Part shown: positions 43,827 through 52,894 of the stretch, piece by piece
Layout of the letters: each line of letters opens with the position of its first letter
Numbering within the stretch: position 1 is the first letter of the stretch
Assembly (NCBI GenBank): GCA_964582085.1
Contig: CAZOPV010000016.1
Span: 1-64,000, forward strand
Length of the DNA: 64,000 bases
Direction: 5' to 3'
From: JADGNF01 sp964582085
Lineage (GTDB): Archaea; Thermoproteota; Bathyarchaeia; Bathyarchaeales; Bathycorpusculaceae
The notes under the pieces: generated by a model
The model's database searches: none
What the model was told of the DNA's origin: nothing
Seen by the model: only the letters and a program-made list of their open reading frames with translations
Made by a program: the position numbers and the translations under genes

Positions 43827-44564
43827 TTGCTGCAATGTCTCGGAGTTTCAAAAACATTCGGTGGTCTTCAAGCACTAAAAAGAGTAGACTTAACTGTTAA
43901 CAGAAACGAAATCGTAGGACTCGTTGGACCAAACGGCTCAGGTAAATCTACACTGCTTAATCTTATCAGCGGTGTCTACAAACCTGATAGTGGAAAAATT
44001 CTTTTCCAAAATGAAGATATTACCCGACTGCCCCCCTACACCATATGCTCAAGAGGTATAACTAAAACTTCCCAAACCGTTCAATCCTTTCCTGAAATGA
44101 CCACTCTTGAAAACGTTCTTACAGCTGTTCTTTTTTCAACAAGGAAATATTCTGAAAAAATTAACGCTGCTGAAAAAGCTGCTGAACTTTTGGAATTTGT
44201 TGGTTTACCTAAAGAAAAAATTAATCTGCCCGCGAAAAACCTTAACGTAATTGAATTGCGCCGTGTTCAACTTGCCCGCGCTTTAGCAACCAAGCCCCAA
44301 CTGATTCTTCTCGATGAGCTTCTCACAGGCTTAACACCAAAAGAAAGTGACCAAGCTGTCGAACTAGTTAAACTCATCAACAGGCAGGGCGTAACCGTAC
44401 TTATTGTTGAACACGTAATGCGTGTCATAATGGGCTTATGCACTCGTGTTATCGTGCTACACCATGGTGAAAAACTTTGTGAGGGCACAGCTGAAAAAGT
44501 CTGTAACGACGAAGAAGTCGTGAAAGTTTATCTCGGCAAGAAATTTGCATTCGGAGAAGAATAA
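43827..44564 (+). CDS. livG: Branched-chain-type amino acid ABC transporter ATPase LivG
   Basis: 245 residues. Walker A is GPNGSGKSTL and Walker B is LILLDELLTGLTP, where LivG proteins usually have LDE plus VMAGL-like residues. The ABC signature, normally L-S-x-G-Q, reads LNVIELRRVQLARAL, so its SGQ core is missing. The protein may be a weak or asymmetric ATPase site working with LivF, whose signature is canonical. The start is TTG 43827 after GGAG; an ATG at 43822 is out of frame. It leads the operon with livF. Confidence 0.85.
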   Translation: MLQCLGVSKTFGGLQALKRVDLTVNRNEIVGLVGPNGSGKSTLLNLISGVYKPDSGKILFQNEDITRLPPYTICSRGITKTSQTVQSFPEMTTLENVLTAVLFSTRKYSEKINAAEKAAELLEFVGLPKEKINLPAKNLNVIELRRVQLARALATKPQLILLDELLTGLTPKESDQAVELVKLINRQGVTVLIVEHVMRVIMGLCTRVIVLHHGEKLCEGTAEKVCNDEEVVKVYLGKKFAFGEE

Positions 44565-44565
44565 C

Positions 44566-45270
44566 ATGCTAGAAATTAAAAATTTATCCTCTGGATATGG
44601 TATGGTTCAAATCCTGTGGGATGTATCATTTCACATAAAAGAAAAAGAAATTGTCAGTATTATAGGACCAAATGGGGCAGGTAAAACTACTCTTGTCAAA
44701 ACAATAATGGCTCTTCTTTATGCAAAAAGCGGCACTATAAAATTTAACGGTGAAGACATACAAAATTTTCCCACTTACGCTATTGTCAAAAAAGGCGTAA
44801 CCATGATTCCTGAAGGAAGAGAGATTTTCCCCAAATTGACAGTTGAAGAAAACCTCAAACTCGGTGCCTACGGCGTCAGAAACAAAGAAAAAATAAAAGA
44901 CATACAAGAAAAACTCTACCAAATTTTTCCTGTTCTCAAAAAGAAACAAAAAGTCCTCGCCCAAACTCTCAGTGGTGGTGAGCAGCAAATGCTTGTAATC
45001 TGCCGTAGCCTAATGTCCAACCCGCAACTTCTCATATTAGATGAGCCTTCGTTGGGGCTAGCGCCAATAATCGTAGAAAAAGTTCTAGACACTATAACAA
45101 AAATAAACGAAGACGGCGTAACCATCCTCCTTGTTGAACAAAACATACGTGACTCACTTAATATATCTAACCGTGGCTATGTCCTCGAAGAAGGCAAGAT
45201 TATTATAGAAGGCGAAAGCAGAGAACTGCTGTCTGATAGTCACATCAAGGAAGTATATCTGGGACTTTAA
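44566..45270 (+). CDS. livF: Branched-chain-type amino acid ABC transporter ATPase LivF
   Basis: 234 residues from ATG 44566, which follows the livG stop by one base and has GGAGAAG upstream. It has Walker A GPNGAGKTTL, the signature LSGGEQQMLVICRSL, Walker B LLILDEPSLGLAP, and VEQNI in the H-loop region. With LivG it powers the LivHM permease. The substrate may be a branched-chain or aromatic amino acid, or a related organic acid, given the other genes in the operon. Confidence 0.9.
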   Translation: MLEIKNLSSGYGMVQILWDVSFHIKEKEIVSIIGPNGAGKTTLVKTIMALLYAKSGTIKFNGEDIQNFPTYAIVKKGVTMIPEGREIFPKLTVEENLKLGAYGVRNKEKIKDIQEKLYQIFPVLKKKQKVLAQTLSGGEQQMLVICRSLMSNPQLLILDEPSLGLAPIIVEKVLDTITKINEDGVTILLVEQNIRDSLNISNRGYVLEEGKIIIEGESRELLSDSHIKEVYLGL

Positions 45271-45285
45271 CTGGAGAAAGCGTTT

Positions 45286-46605
45286 ATGAATGATAGTATT
45301 TACTGGAATAAAACCATAGAAACAATGCCAAGAAAAAAACTCCAAGAAATTCAACTAAAAAAACTTAAAGCACAAGTCAAACATTGCTATGCTAACTCGC
45401 CATTTTATAAAAGAAAACTTAAAGCGGCAAATCTTACCCCTGAGAGCATAAAAACTCTGGAGGATCTACACAAACTTCCTTTTACGGTAAAAAACGATCT
45501 GAGGGATAACTATCCGCTTGGGCTTTTAGCGGTTCCTCCAGCCGAAGTTGTTGAAGTCCATGCTTCCAGCGGCACTACAGGTAACCCCATCATTGGGGCA
45601 TACACTAAAGCCGACATGGATAATTGGCAAGAATTAATGGCCAGATCTATATACACTACCGGCGGCAGGAGTGGAGATGTAATTCACATAGCCTATGGCT
45701 ATGGTCTTTTTACAGGTGGTTTAGGCTTTCACTATGGTGCCCAAAAACTCGGAGCCGCAATAATTCCAGCAAGCGGTGGCATGACCCAGAGGCAGATAAA
45801 ACTCATGAAAGACCTCAAAGCTACTATACTATGCTGCACTCCTAGCTTCGCTGTTTACCTCGCAGAAACTATGGTAGCTGAAGGTGTTGACCCAAAAAAA
45901 GATCTATCTTTAAAACTTGGTCTTTTCGGAGCCGAACCTTGGTCAGAAAGAATACGCGAGCGAATCCAAACCACATTAGGCATCAAAGCTTTTGACGTTT
46001 ATGGACTAACGGAACTTTGCGGTCCAGGAGTTTCAATAGAATGTTCGGAGCATAACGGATTACACATTTGGGAAGACCACTTCATAGTTGAGACTATAAA
46101 CTCTGAAACAGGCGAAGTCCTTCCTGACGGCGAGGAAGGCGAACTGGTTTTTACACCTCTCTCCAAAACAGCTCTCCCTCTTCTAAGGTACCGAACACGT
46201 GACATCTCTGTTATCCAAACCGGCAATTGCCCTTGCGGACGTACACACGCCCGTATGATGCGTGTCAGTGGTAGATCCGACGACATGCTCATTATTCGAG
46301 GGGTCAATGTTTTTCCATCACAAATTGAATACGCGGTGATGGGATTCCCAGAATTGGCTGCACAGTACCACATAATTGTAGATCGCCCCGATGCTTTAGA
46401 TACATTTTTGGTAAAGGTGGAATTAAACGAGGAAGCTTCCAAAAACAAGCAACTGGATTTGAAGGAGCTTGCAGCTAAAATCCAAAGCAAAATCTGTAGC
46501 GTCACAGGGCTTCATCCCGAAATTGAAATTGTAAAATATGGCGAAATCCCCAGAACAGAGGGAAAGGCAAAACACGTTTTTGATAATCGTAAAGGCAAAA
46601 TGTGA
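45286..46605 (+). CDS. Phenylacetate-CoA ligase-like enzyme (PaaK family)
   Basis: 439 residues of the adenylate-forming superfamily, PaaK length and layout. The ATP loop is HASSGTTGNPIIGAYT. Other motifs are VYGLTELCGPG, TPLSKTALPLLRYRTRD, a zinc-like CPCGRTHARM, and the C-terminal hinge GRSDDMLIIRGVNVFPSQ. It makes or splits an acyl- or aryl-CoA. Next to IorAB it could act on aryl-acetyl-CoA formed from aromatic 2-oxoacids, and running toward ATP is conceivable. PaaK homologues are common next to iorAB in archaea. It is 15 bases from both neighbours. Confidence 0.85.
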   Translation: MNDSIYWNKTIETMPRKKLQEIQLKKLKAQVKHCYANSPFYKRKLKAANLTPESIKTLEDLHKLPFTVKNDLRDNYPLGLLAVPPAEVVEVHASSGTTGNPIIGAYTKADMDNWQELMARSIYTTGGRSGDVIHIAYGYGLFTGGLGFHYGAQKLGAAIIPASGGMTQRQIKLMKDLKATILCCTPSFAVYLAETMVAEGVDPKKDLSLKLGLFGAEPWSERIRERIQTTLGIKAFDVYGLTELCGPGVSIECSEHNGLHIWEDHFIVETINSETGEVLPDGEEGELVFTPLSKTALPLLRYRTRDISVIQTGNCPCGRTHARMMRVSGRSDDMLIIRGVNVFPSQIEYAVMGFPELAAQYHIIVDRPDALDTFLVKVELNEEASKNKQLDLKELAAKIQSKICSVTGLHPEIEIVKYGEIPRTEGKAKHVFDNRKGKM

Positions 46606-46619
46606 AGGACTAAAGTAGG

Positions 46620-48812
46620 ATGGCTTCAAAACTTGCAATTGACAAACCCGGCAGTTTTATGCTACTAAACGGCGACGAAGCAGTTGGTAGAGGCGCCATA
46701 GAAGCTGGTATAAAAGTTGCCGCTGCATATCCTGGTACTCCATCAACGGAGATTTTGGAGGCAATCGCTGAAGTAGCTAAACCTCTTGGAATCTACGCAG
46801 AGTGGAGTGTCAACGAGATAGTCGCAACAGAAGTCGCTACTGGTGCTTCGATGACTGGGGTGAGATCCCTCGTTTCCATGAAACACGTCGGATTGAACGT
46901 CGCCGCAGACGCCGCTATGACTTTAGCTTACACAGGAGTCGTCGGCGGGTTGGTTATCGTAGTCTGTGACGACCCAGCTATGCATAGTAGCCAAAACGAA
47001 CAGGACACCAGATATTTTTCAGTTCACTCAAATATTCCCTTACTGGACGCAGGTAATCCTCAAGAAGCTTACAGTATGACTAGAGAAGCGTTTGAGATAA
47101 GCGAAAAGCTTAGCTTACCCGTCATTGTACGTTTAACCACTCGCGTTGCCCATGGTAAAGCCCGTGTAAAAATAGGAGACTTTCTCAAGCTTAATCGTCA
47201 AGCCGAGTTTGATAAAGATGTCTCAAAGTGGGTTATGGTGCCTTCAAACGCGATGCGACAGCACCATGTGTTGAAAAACCGTTTAGCAGAGGCAGAAAAA
47301 CTTGCTAATGAATCCAAATATAACGTTTTTGAAGATAACCACAAGAAAATTGGTGTAGTAGGTAGCGGTATAGGATACTATCACGCCAAATCTTTGTTAT
47401 CTCCCAAAAAGTTTTCTTGGTTGAAACTCGGTTTTGTTTATCCATTTCCGCATAACTTAGTGAGACAATTTGCTTCTAAACTGGAAAAAATTATAGTCGT
47501 AGAGGAGCTACGTCCCTACATTGAGGACAACCTGCGTGGCTTGGACGTTGAAGTTGTAGGAAAAAGAAAACTAAGCCTAGACGAAATCGGGGAATTTAAT
47601 CCTGATCTTCTCCGTGAAGCCTTTTCTAAAATAGGTTTATGCGGCAAAGCACCACGACGTCATGCCGACTTAGATCTGCCTCCTCGCCCTCCAGTTTTAT
47701 GTCCAGGTTGTCCACACCGAGCTTTTTACTACGCCTTAAACACTGTTAGCCAATTTGTGAAATGTGATCCTCAAAAATGTGTCGGATGTGATATCTGCGA
47801 ACTTGTGTGTTCTTGGGAAAAAGAGCAGGTTTTCAATCCCTACAAAGCAAGAATCCGCACCGCACGGCTTGATACACTTTCTAACATGGCTTTATCTTGT
47901 CGTATCTGCAAAAACGCCCCTTGCGTTGCGGCTTGTCCAAAAGACGCGCTGTCTCAATCATCAAAAACTGGTATTATCCATGTAGACGAAAGCAAATGTG
48001 ACGGCTGTGGCTGGTGCATAACAGCCTGTCAATACGGTGCTGTTACTTTACATCCCCAAAAACGAAAAGCAATGATCTGTGATGTCTGTGACGAAGAACC
48101 ACGTTGTGTGAAAAGTTGCCCTGAGGGAGCCCTCAGTTTCTCAGGTCGAACCGATGATAAAATTGTAACAGGCGACATTGGTTGTTATACTCTAGGGTAT
48201 CTGCCACCTATTAATGCCGTTCAAACGTGTCTGTGTATGGGTGCGGGAATTTCTCAGGCAGCAGGGATGATTCATGCAGGTATCAAGGAAAAAGTTTTCG
48301 CGGTAATCGGTGACTCAACTTTCTTTCACGGCGGCATGCCTGGTTTGTTGAATATAACTTATAATAAAGCTAACGTATGCGTCGTTATTCTCGACAATCG
48401 TGTAGTCGCCATGACAGGCCACCAACCTACTCCAGGTTCTGGAAAAAACGCGATGGGCGAGGATGCTAAAATTATGAAACTTGCCGAAGTCTCTCGTAGC
48501 CTTGGAGTCGAAAAAGTGAAGATTGTAGATCCCTATGATGTGGTTGGAACAAGGAAAGCTCTGCAGGAGATTTTGGATTACAACGGGCCTTCAGTAGTCA
48601 TTTCTGAGCGACCTTGCCCCCTCAAGATTCCCAAAAATGCTGTCCGTGAAGTTACAGAAAAATGTAACTCCTGCGGCTTATGCGTAACTGCTTTCGGCTG
48701 CCCAGCAATTTCTTTGACTCCTGAACGGGCAGATATTGACGCCACACTCTGCTGCGGATGCGGTGTGTGCCAAGCTTTATGCCCATTCAACGCTATAAGG
48801 AGCACCGAGTAG
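46620..48812 (+). CDS. iorA: Indolepyruvate ferredoxin oxidoreductase alpha subunit IorA with inserted ferredoxin domain
   Basis: 730 residues, about 100 more than usual. IorAB oxidises aryl (or branched) 2-oxoacids to acyl-CoA with thiamine diphosphate. The N-terminal half is normal (AAAYPGTPSTEILEAIAE, SMKHVGLNVAADA), as are the TPP half (TGDIGCYTLG, GDSTFFHGGMPGL, VVILDN) and the two C-terminal clusters (CNSCGLC, CCGCGVCQALCP). Between CPGCPHRAFYYALN and TGDIGCYTLG, residues 379-511 form an insertion. It has four cysteine quartets: CVGCDICELVC, CRICKNAPCVAACP, CDGCGWCITAC and CDVCDEEPRCVKSCP. This is the four-cluster pattern of CooF/HycB/DmsB-type electron-transfer subunits. The frame is unbroken. 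Confidence 0.9.
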   Translation: MASKLAIDKPGSFMLLNGDEAVGRGAIEAGIKVAAAYPGTPSTEILEAIAEVAKPLGIYAEWSVNEIVATEVATGASMTGVRSLVSMKHVGLNVAADAAMTLAYTGVVGGLVIVVCDDPAMHSSQNEQDTRYFSVHSNIPLLDAGNPQEAYSMTREAFEISEKLSLPVIVRLTTRVAHGKARVKIGDFLKLNRQAEFDKDVSKWVMVPSNAMRQHHVLKNRLAEAEKLANESKYNVFEDNHKKIGVVGSGIGYYHAKSLLSPKKFSWLKLGFVYPFPHNLVRQFASKLEKIIVVEELRPYIEDNLRGLDVEVVGKRKLSLDEIGEFNPDLLREAFSKIGLCGKAPRRHADLDLPPRPPVLCPGCPHRAFYYALNTVSQFVKCDPQKCVGCDICELVCSWEKEQVFNPYKARIRTARLDTLSNMALSCRICKNAPCVAACPKDALSQSSKTGIIHVDESKCDGCGWCITACQYGAVTLHPQKRKAMICDVCDEEPRCVKSCPEGALSFSGRTDDKIVTGDIGCYTLGYLPPINAVQTCLCMGAGISQAAGMIHAGIKEKVFAVIGDSTFFHGGMPGLLNITYNKANVCVVILDNRVVAMTGHQPTPGSGKNAMGEDAKIMKLAEVSRSLGVEKVKIVDPYDVVGTRKALQEILDYNGPSVVISERPCPLKIPKNAVREVTEKCNSCGLCVTAFGCPAISLTPERADIDATLCCGCGVCQALCPFNAIRSTE

Positions 48813-48813
48813 A

Positions 48814-49407
48814 ATGGGGTTAGATCTCATTTTCACTGGTGTAGGTGGACAGGGAGTAGTTGTTCTGAGCGACATTTTCTGCGAAGCCGCATTGCTAGAT
48901 GGTTTTGATGTAGCAAAAGCCGAAATCCATGGCATGGCTCAGAGAGGAGGCTCAATTAGTGCCCATGTCAGAATTGGCGACAAAGTTTTGTCACCGTTAA
49001 TTGAAACAGGTACAGCTGACCTAATTGTTGGTTTTGAGATTCTTGAAACCGCCCGCGCACTTCCCATGCTCAAACCTAAGGGTACTGTTTTGGTTAACAC
49101 AAAATATATTCCTCCTAACAGCATCAAACAAGGAAACGCTAAACCTGTGAAGCCTAAAGAACTGCTTGACCTCCTGCGGCTAAATGCACGATGCGTGTAC
49201 GAGATCGACGGTATTGGCATAGCTCAAAAACTTGGAAACCTTCTAGTAGTAAATACAGTTATTCTAGGCGCAGTTTCCGCTTTACCTGAGAACCTTATCA
49301 AACAAGACTCATTCAAACAGGCAATAACCAGCAACCTAAAAGAGAAATATTTAAGACTAAACCTTGAAGCTTTCGAACTGGGACGCCAAAGCGTATCTTT
49401 GAGTTAG
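48814..49407 (+). CDS. iorB: Indolepyruvate ferredoxin oxidoreductase beta subunit IorB
   Basis: 197 residues of the gamma-type 2-oxoacid oxidoreductase domain. It has TGVGGQGVVVLSDI, AEIHGMAQRGGSISAHVRIG and FEILETARALPML, all typical of IorB. It starts one base after the iorA stop and completes the enzyme. The subunit contains no cluster motif of its own. No oddities are visible. Confidence 0.9.
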   Translation: MGLDLIFTGVGGQGVVVLSDIFCEAALLDGFDVAKAEIHGMAQRGGSISAHVRIGDKVLSPLIETGTADLIVGFEILETARALPMLKPKGTVLVNTKYIPPNSIKQGNAKPVKPKELLDLLRLNARCVYEIDGIGIAQKLGNLLVVNTVILGAVSALPENLIKQDSFKQAITSNLKEKYLRLNLEAFELGRQSVSLS

Positions 49408-49458
49408 TTTTATTAGGCATACCTTTGATATACAAAGGAAAAAAGAGGAGATATTATA

Positions 49459-50904
49459 GTGCAAAAGAAAATATTGGTTGCTATCGCCACAATAGTGATA
49501 ATTGTTGTCATAGCAAGTGCAGGTGTATGGCAACTAACTCAACAACCAACCCCCTCACCATCGCCCACACCAACTCAAACAGCAACTTCTACTCCATCAC
49601 CGAATGCACGATCCATTCGTATAGGCTTAGTTGCAGGTTACCAGCTAGCTGAAGGTCAAGACATGGATAGAGCCGCTAGACTTGCAGTAGAAGAAATTAA
49701 CGCTGCTGGAGGCGTTTATGTTGCCGAATGGAACACAAAAGTTCCCATAGAGCTGATAATTGTTGATACAGGAAAGGACACTGCAGGAGAGACCGTTGGG
49801 CCCATCACACGAGCTGTAGTTGAAGATAGAGTTGATCTTCTAATCGGTGGATACACAAGTGCAGGCACACTTGCAGGCCAAGTTGTAGCTATCGAGAATC
49901 GTGTTCCGTTCATTATAACAGGTGCCTCCTCAAATTTGGTTACTCGTAGAGGTCCTCAAGGTAACTTCGGCGGGCTAGCTGAAGATGACGCAAGAAGAAT
50001 CAGCGACGCTGAAGGCATGAGCTACATGTTCCATTACTGCACCACAACTTCCGACTACAGTACAACCGTGGTTAATTTCTTCGCTGAAACCATGAAACCA
50101 TTGCTTGACAGCACCTACCACTTTGATTCCTCACGACCATTTAGACTTGCTCTTATATACAGAAATGACGCGTTTGGTAAAGGCGTCGTAGCTGACACCA
50201 AAAATCTCATAGCAACAAGAAACCTGCCCATAGAAATAGTCGCAGAACGATCATATCAGACAACTGCAACCACATTCCAAACAGATCTTACAGTAATTAA
50301 AGATGCCAAACCTGACGCTGTTTACGTAGTTGACTTTATAGCCAACACCGCTGAGATAATCAAAGAAGGGCGAAAAGACGTCGGATTAAATACAGTTTAC
50401 ATAGCAGTTGAATGTTGTGAAGACCCACAATTCTACACTTTACTGGGCGAATACGGTGATGGTGTACTGCTGGAATCCAAGTTTGCTTCATACGCTGGTC
50501 CACCATTCTATTTGCCTGCGATAGAAACCTATGTTGCCAACTACAAGGCCAAATACAACACCCTCCCTGGTATGATGGGCGCGGATACTTATGACGCCTT
50601 TTACATAGCTAAAGATGCAATTGAACGTGCAGGAACTTTGGATAAAGCCGCTGTCAGAACGGCTATCGAACAGATAGACCTACCTCAAATGCTAATCATG
50701 ACCCAAACAGGCACAATACAGTTCAGCACAGGTACCAACTACCACGAAATTCTGCCCGTAACTTTCGTTGAACAATTAATCTACAACGCAACTCTGCAAG
50801 AAGCCCGACCCAAAATCGTGTATCCATCAACTGTGCCAGTTGTTGGCCCGATCAAACAAGCAGATTTCGTCTTGCCCACGGGTTACCAGCCAGGAAGTCC
50901 ATAG
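49459..50904 (+). CDS. livK: Branched-chain-type amino acid ABC transporter substrate-binding protein LivK
   Basis: 481 residues. An N-terminal membrane helix (about 4-26) is followed by a Pro/Ser/Thr-rich linker (PTPSPSPTPTQTATSTPSPN) and the type I periplasmic-binding fold (IRIGLVAGYQLAEGQDMDRA). There is no lipobox Cys, so the helix is probably the anchor. It should catch an amino acid or organic acid for LivHM. The start is GTG 49459 after AAGAGGAG. A T-rich stretch and a new TATA box follow it, so livH may have an internal promoter. Confidence 0.85.
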   Translation: MQKKILVAIATIVIIVVIASAGVWQLTQQPTPSPSPTPTQTATSTPSPNARSIRIGLVAGYQLAEGQDMDRAARLAVEEINAAGGVYVAEWNTKVPIELIIVDTGKDTAGETVGPITRAVVEDRVDLLIGGYTSAGTLAGQVVAIENRVPFIITGASSNLVTRRGPQGNFGGLAEDDARRISDAEGMSYMFHYCTTTSDYSTTVVNFFAETMKPLLDSTYHFDSSRPFRLALIYRNDAFGKGVVADTKNLIATRNLPIEIVAERSYQTTATTFQTDLTVIKDAKPDAVYVVDFIANTAEIIKEGRKDVGLNTVYIAVECCEDPQFYTLLGEYGDGVLLESKFASYAGPPFYLPAIETYVANYKAKYNTLPGMMGADTYDAFYIAKDAIERAGTLDKAAVRTAIEQIDLPQMLIMTQTGTIQFSTGTNYHEILPVTFVEQLIYNATLQEARPKIVYPSTVPVVGPIKQADFVLPTGYQPGSP

Positions 50905-50941
50905 ACTTTCCACTCCAACTTTTTCTTTTTGATTTTCTCGG

Positions 50942-50988
50942 TATATTTTAAATACTCAACATGAGAAAATAGGTGAGGTTGAACTCAC
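50942..50988 (+). promoter_or_regulatory. Internal promoter and RBS hairpin before livH
   Basis: TATATTTTAAATA (50942-50954) could be a TATA box. GTGAG-GTTGAA-CTCAC (50973-50988) is a short inverted repeat that includes the Shine-Dalgarno-like GGTGAGG and ends at the ATG. If it folds in RNA it would hide the RBS. The stem is only five pairs, so the effect may be small. Confidence 0.4.
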
Positions 50989-51861
50989 ATGATTACCCCC
51001 TCTGGACTTGCTGAAACATTACTTTGGGGTGTAGCGAACGGTTGTATTTACATACTCTTAGCAACAGGTCTAAGCATAATTTTTGGTGTAATGAAACTGG
51101 TCAACTTCGCTCATGGACAACTTCTTATGCTTGGTGCCTACATAGCGTTCACAACTTCTGTTGTTTTGGGGCTGAACGCTTACGTTGCTATTCTATTTGC
51201 AATGGTGGGCGTGGCGATTATTGGTTTCGTTGTTGAGCGACTGACGTTCCGTAAGGTTTTGGGAACTGAAAAACTTAATGAAATTTTTGTCAGTTTAGGT
51301 TTAATTTACATTTTTGAAAATGTCGCTGTACTTTTGTGGGGCAATAAATCCGCTCAAATCTCAAGTTCCATACCTGGTATTCTCTCTTTAGCTGGAATTT
51401 CAATAAGCTACGACAGGTTAGCCGCCATGGGCATCGTTGCCGTTATTCTTTTATCAATTGTGCTTTTGATGAAAAAAACCAAGATAGGTTTGGCTATGCA
51501 GGCCACCAGCCAAAAAAGCGACGTGGCCAAACTCATGGGAATAAATGTGGAAAAGGTTTATGTCTTCACGTTTGCATTGGGCGCAGCTTTGGCCGGTGCC
51601 GCCGGTGCTCTGTACGGAATAATTTTTCCCTTTAGCCCAACGTTGGGTGCGCTGCCAACAATTAAAGCATTTGCAATAATAATACTGGGTGGGTTGGGTA
51701 GCATACCTGGAGCAGTGGTGGGCGGCTTGCTCTACGGCATAGCTGAAACTACTGCTGGCTACTTGCTTGGTGGAATTTGGTCTGATGCGATTGCGTTTGT
51801 GCTTCTTATCTTTGTGTTGGTGATTAAGCCCACGGGTCTCTTTGGTGGAAAAGGTGACTAA
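50989..51861 (+). CDS. livH: Branched-chain-type amino acid ABC transporter permease LivH
   Basis: 290 residues with about eight membrane helices. It has GCIYILLATGLSIIFGVMKLVNFAHGQLLMLGAY, written here only as the family's N-terminal hallmark, and the cytoplasmic loop SDVAKLMGINVEKVYVFTFAL that contacts the ATPase, with a late IILGGLGSIPGAVVGGLL. It pairs with LivM to form the channel. It follows livK after 84 bases. Confidence 0.9.
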   Translation: MITPSGLAETLLWGVANGCIYILLATGLSIIFGVMKLVNFAHGQLLMLGAYIAFTTSVVLGLNAYVAILFAMVGVAIIGFVVERLTFRKVLGTEKLNEIFVSLGLIYIFENVAVLLWGNKSAQISSSIPGILSLAGISISYDRLAAMGIVAVILLSIVLLMKKTKIGLAMQATSQKSDVAKLMGINVEKVYVFTFALGAALAGAAGALYGIIFPFSPTLGALPTIKAFAIIILGGLGSIPGAVVGGLLYGIAETTAGYLLGGIWSDAIAFVLLIFVLVIKPTGLFGGKGD

Positions 51862-51862
51862 T

Positions 51863-52894
51863 ATGGCAAGATATACAAAATCATTTAGTTTACGTTTGCT
51901 TTGCTCAAAACAGTTTATTTTTGTTATAGTGGGTCTGGTGTTTATAGCTGTTCTTCCTCTAATAATCGACAGTGAGTATGTTATTAGTGAAGTCCTAGCG
52001 CCTATGCTTATCTTTGCCATTTATGCATCCAGTTGGAATCTGCTCGCCTGTTCAGGACAAGGTTCCCTCGGGCATGCAGCTTTCCTAGGTATTGGAGGTT
52101 TCACTTCCGCTTTGCTTGCAATAAAGATAGGGGTACCTCCTTTGCTTGGGCTTTTTTTTGGGGGGCTCTTTTCAGCCGCGATAGGTTTTCTGATAGGTCT
52201 TACGTGTGTACGATTGAAAGCTTGGTTTTTAGGAATGGTTACTTTCGGATTTGCGGTGATTGCTCTTACTCTTGTCAGCCAATTTGACTCTGTGATAGGT
52301 GGCATAATGGGTTTCCGCACTCCTTTAATTGTTCCACGCGGGATTTTCTTCTACTATTTCACATTCGCTATGGCAGCAATCTCGGTTTTAATAATCTACT
52401 TGATAATGAAGTCGAAATTAGGTTTGGCTTTTAAAGCTATACGAGAAAATGAACTTGAAGCCAAAATGACGGGTATAAACACAGCTAAATACCGTCTAGT
52501 AGCGTTTGTACTTAGTACATTTTTTGCAGGGTTAGCAGGCGGATTATACGCTCAATACATTCGTTACATAGATGTCTCAATTTTTAGTCCACACTTCTCT
52601 TTTCTGCCCCTTATGATGGCAGTCATAGGTGGACTAGGAACCATAAGCGGACCTCTTATAGGATCAGTAATAATTGTCTCTATAGACGCTTATCTGCCTC
52701 GAATTGACCCACTTATGCAAGGATTCGTGGGTTCACTGTTTCCAGCGGTAAGTAATGTAGGTCCGCCAATACGCATGATGCTTCTTGGCATAATCTTGTT
52801 ATTAGTGGTTATTTTTGCTCCAAAAGGTATTCACTCTATTATTGACAGAGCCTACGTTTATTTGATGAACAAAAGGGCGGCTGTTAGGCAATGA
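51863..52894 (+). CDS. livM: Branched-chain-type amino acid ABC transporter permease LivM
   Basis: 343 residues from ATG 51863, one base after the livH stop and preceded by AAGGTGAC; a start at 51842 would overlap livH. About nine membrane helices. Family signs are SWNLLACSGQGSLGHAAFLGIG, the coupling loop ELEAKMTGINTAKYRLVAF, and AVIGGLGTISGPLIGS. Its stop overlaps the thioesterase ATG by four bases. Confidence 0.9.
   Translation: MARYTKSFSLRLLCSKQFIFVIVGLVFIAVLPLIIDSEYVISEVLAPMLIFAIYASSWNLLACSGQGSLGHAAFLGIGGFTSALLAIKIGVPPLLGLFFGGLFSAAIGFLIGLTCVRLKAWFLGMVTFGFAVIALTLVSQFDSVIGGIMGFRTPLIVPRGIFFYYFTFAMAAISVLIIYLIMKSKLGLAFKAIRENELEAKMTGINTAKYRLVAFVLSTFFAGLAGGLYAQYIRYIDVSIFSPHFSFLPLMMAVIGGLGTISGPLIGSVIIVSIDAYLPRIDPLMQGFVGSLFPAVSNVGPPIRMMLLGIILLLVVIFAPKGIHSIIDRAYVYLMNKRAAVRQ

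Noticed and set aside
45999..46505. A 168-residue minus-strand frame opposite the PaaK gene
   Set aside because: The plus strand encodes well-conserved PaaK motifs over the whole stretch; the antisense frame is low-complexity and unlike a protein family.
51454..52020. A 188-residue minus-strand frame opposite livH and livM
   Set aside because: Both permeases run through it with family motifs, and the antisense product looks random and basic.
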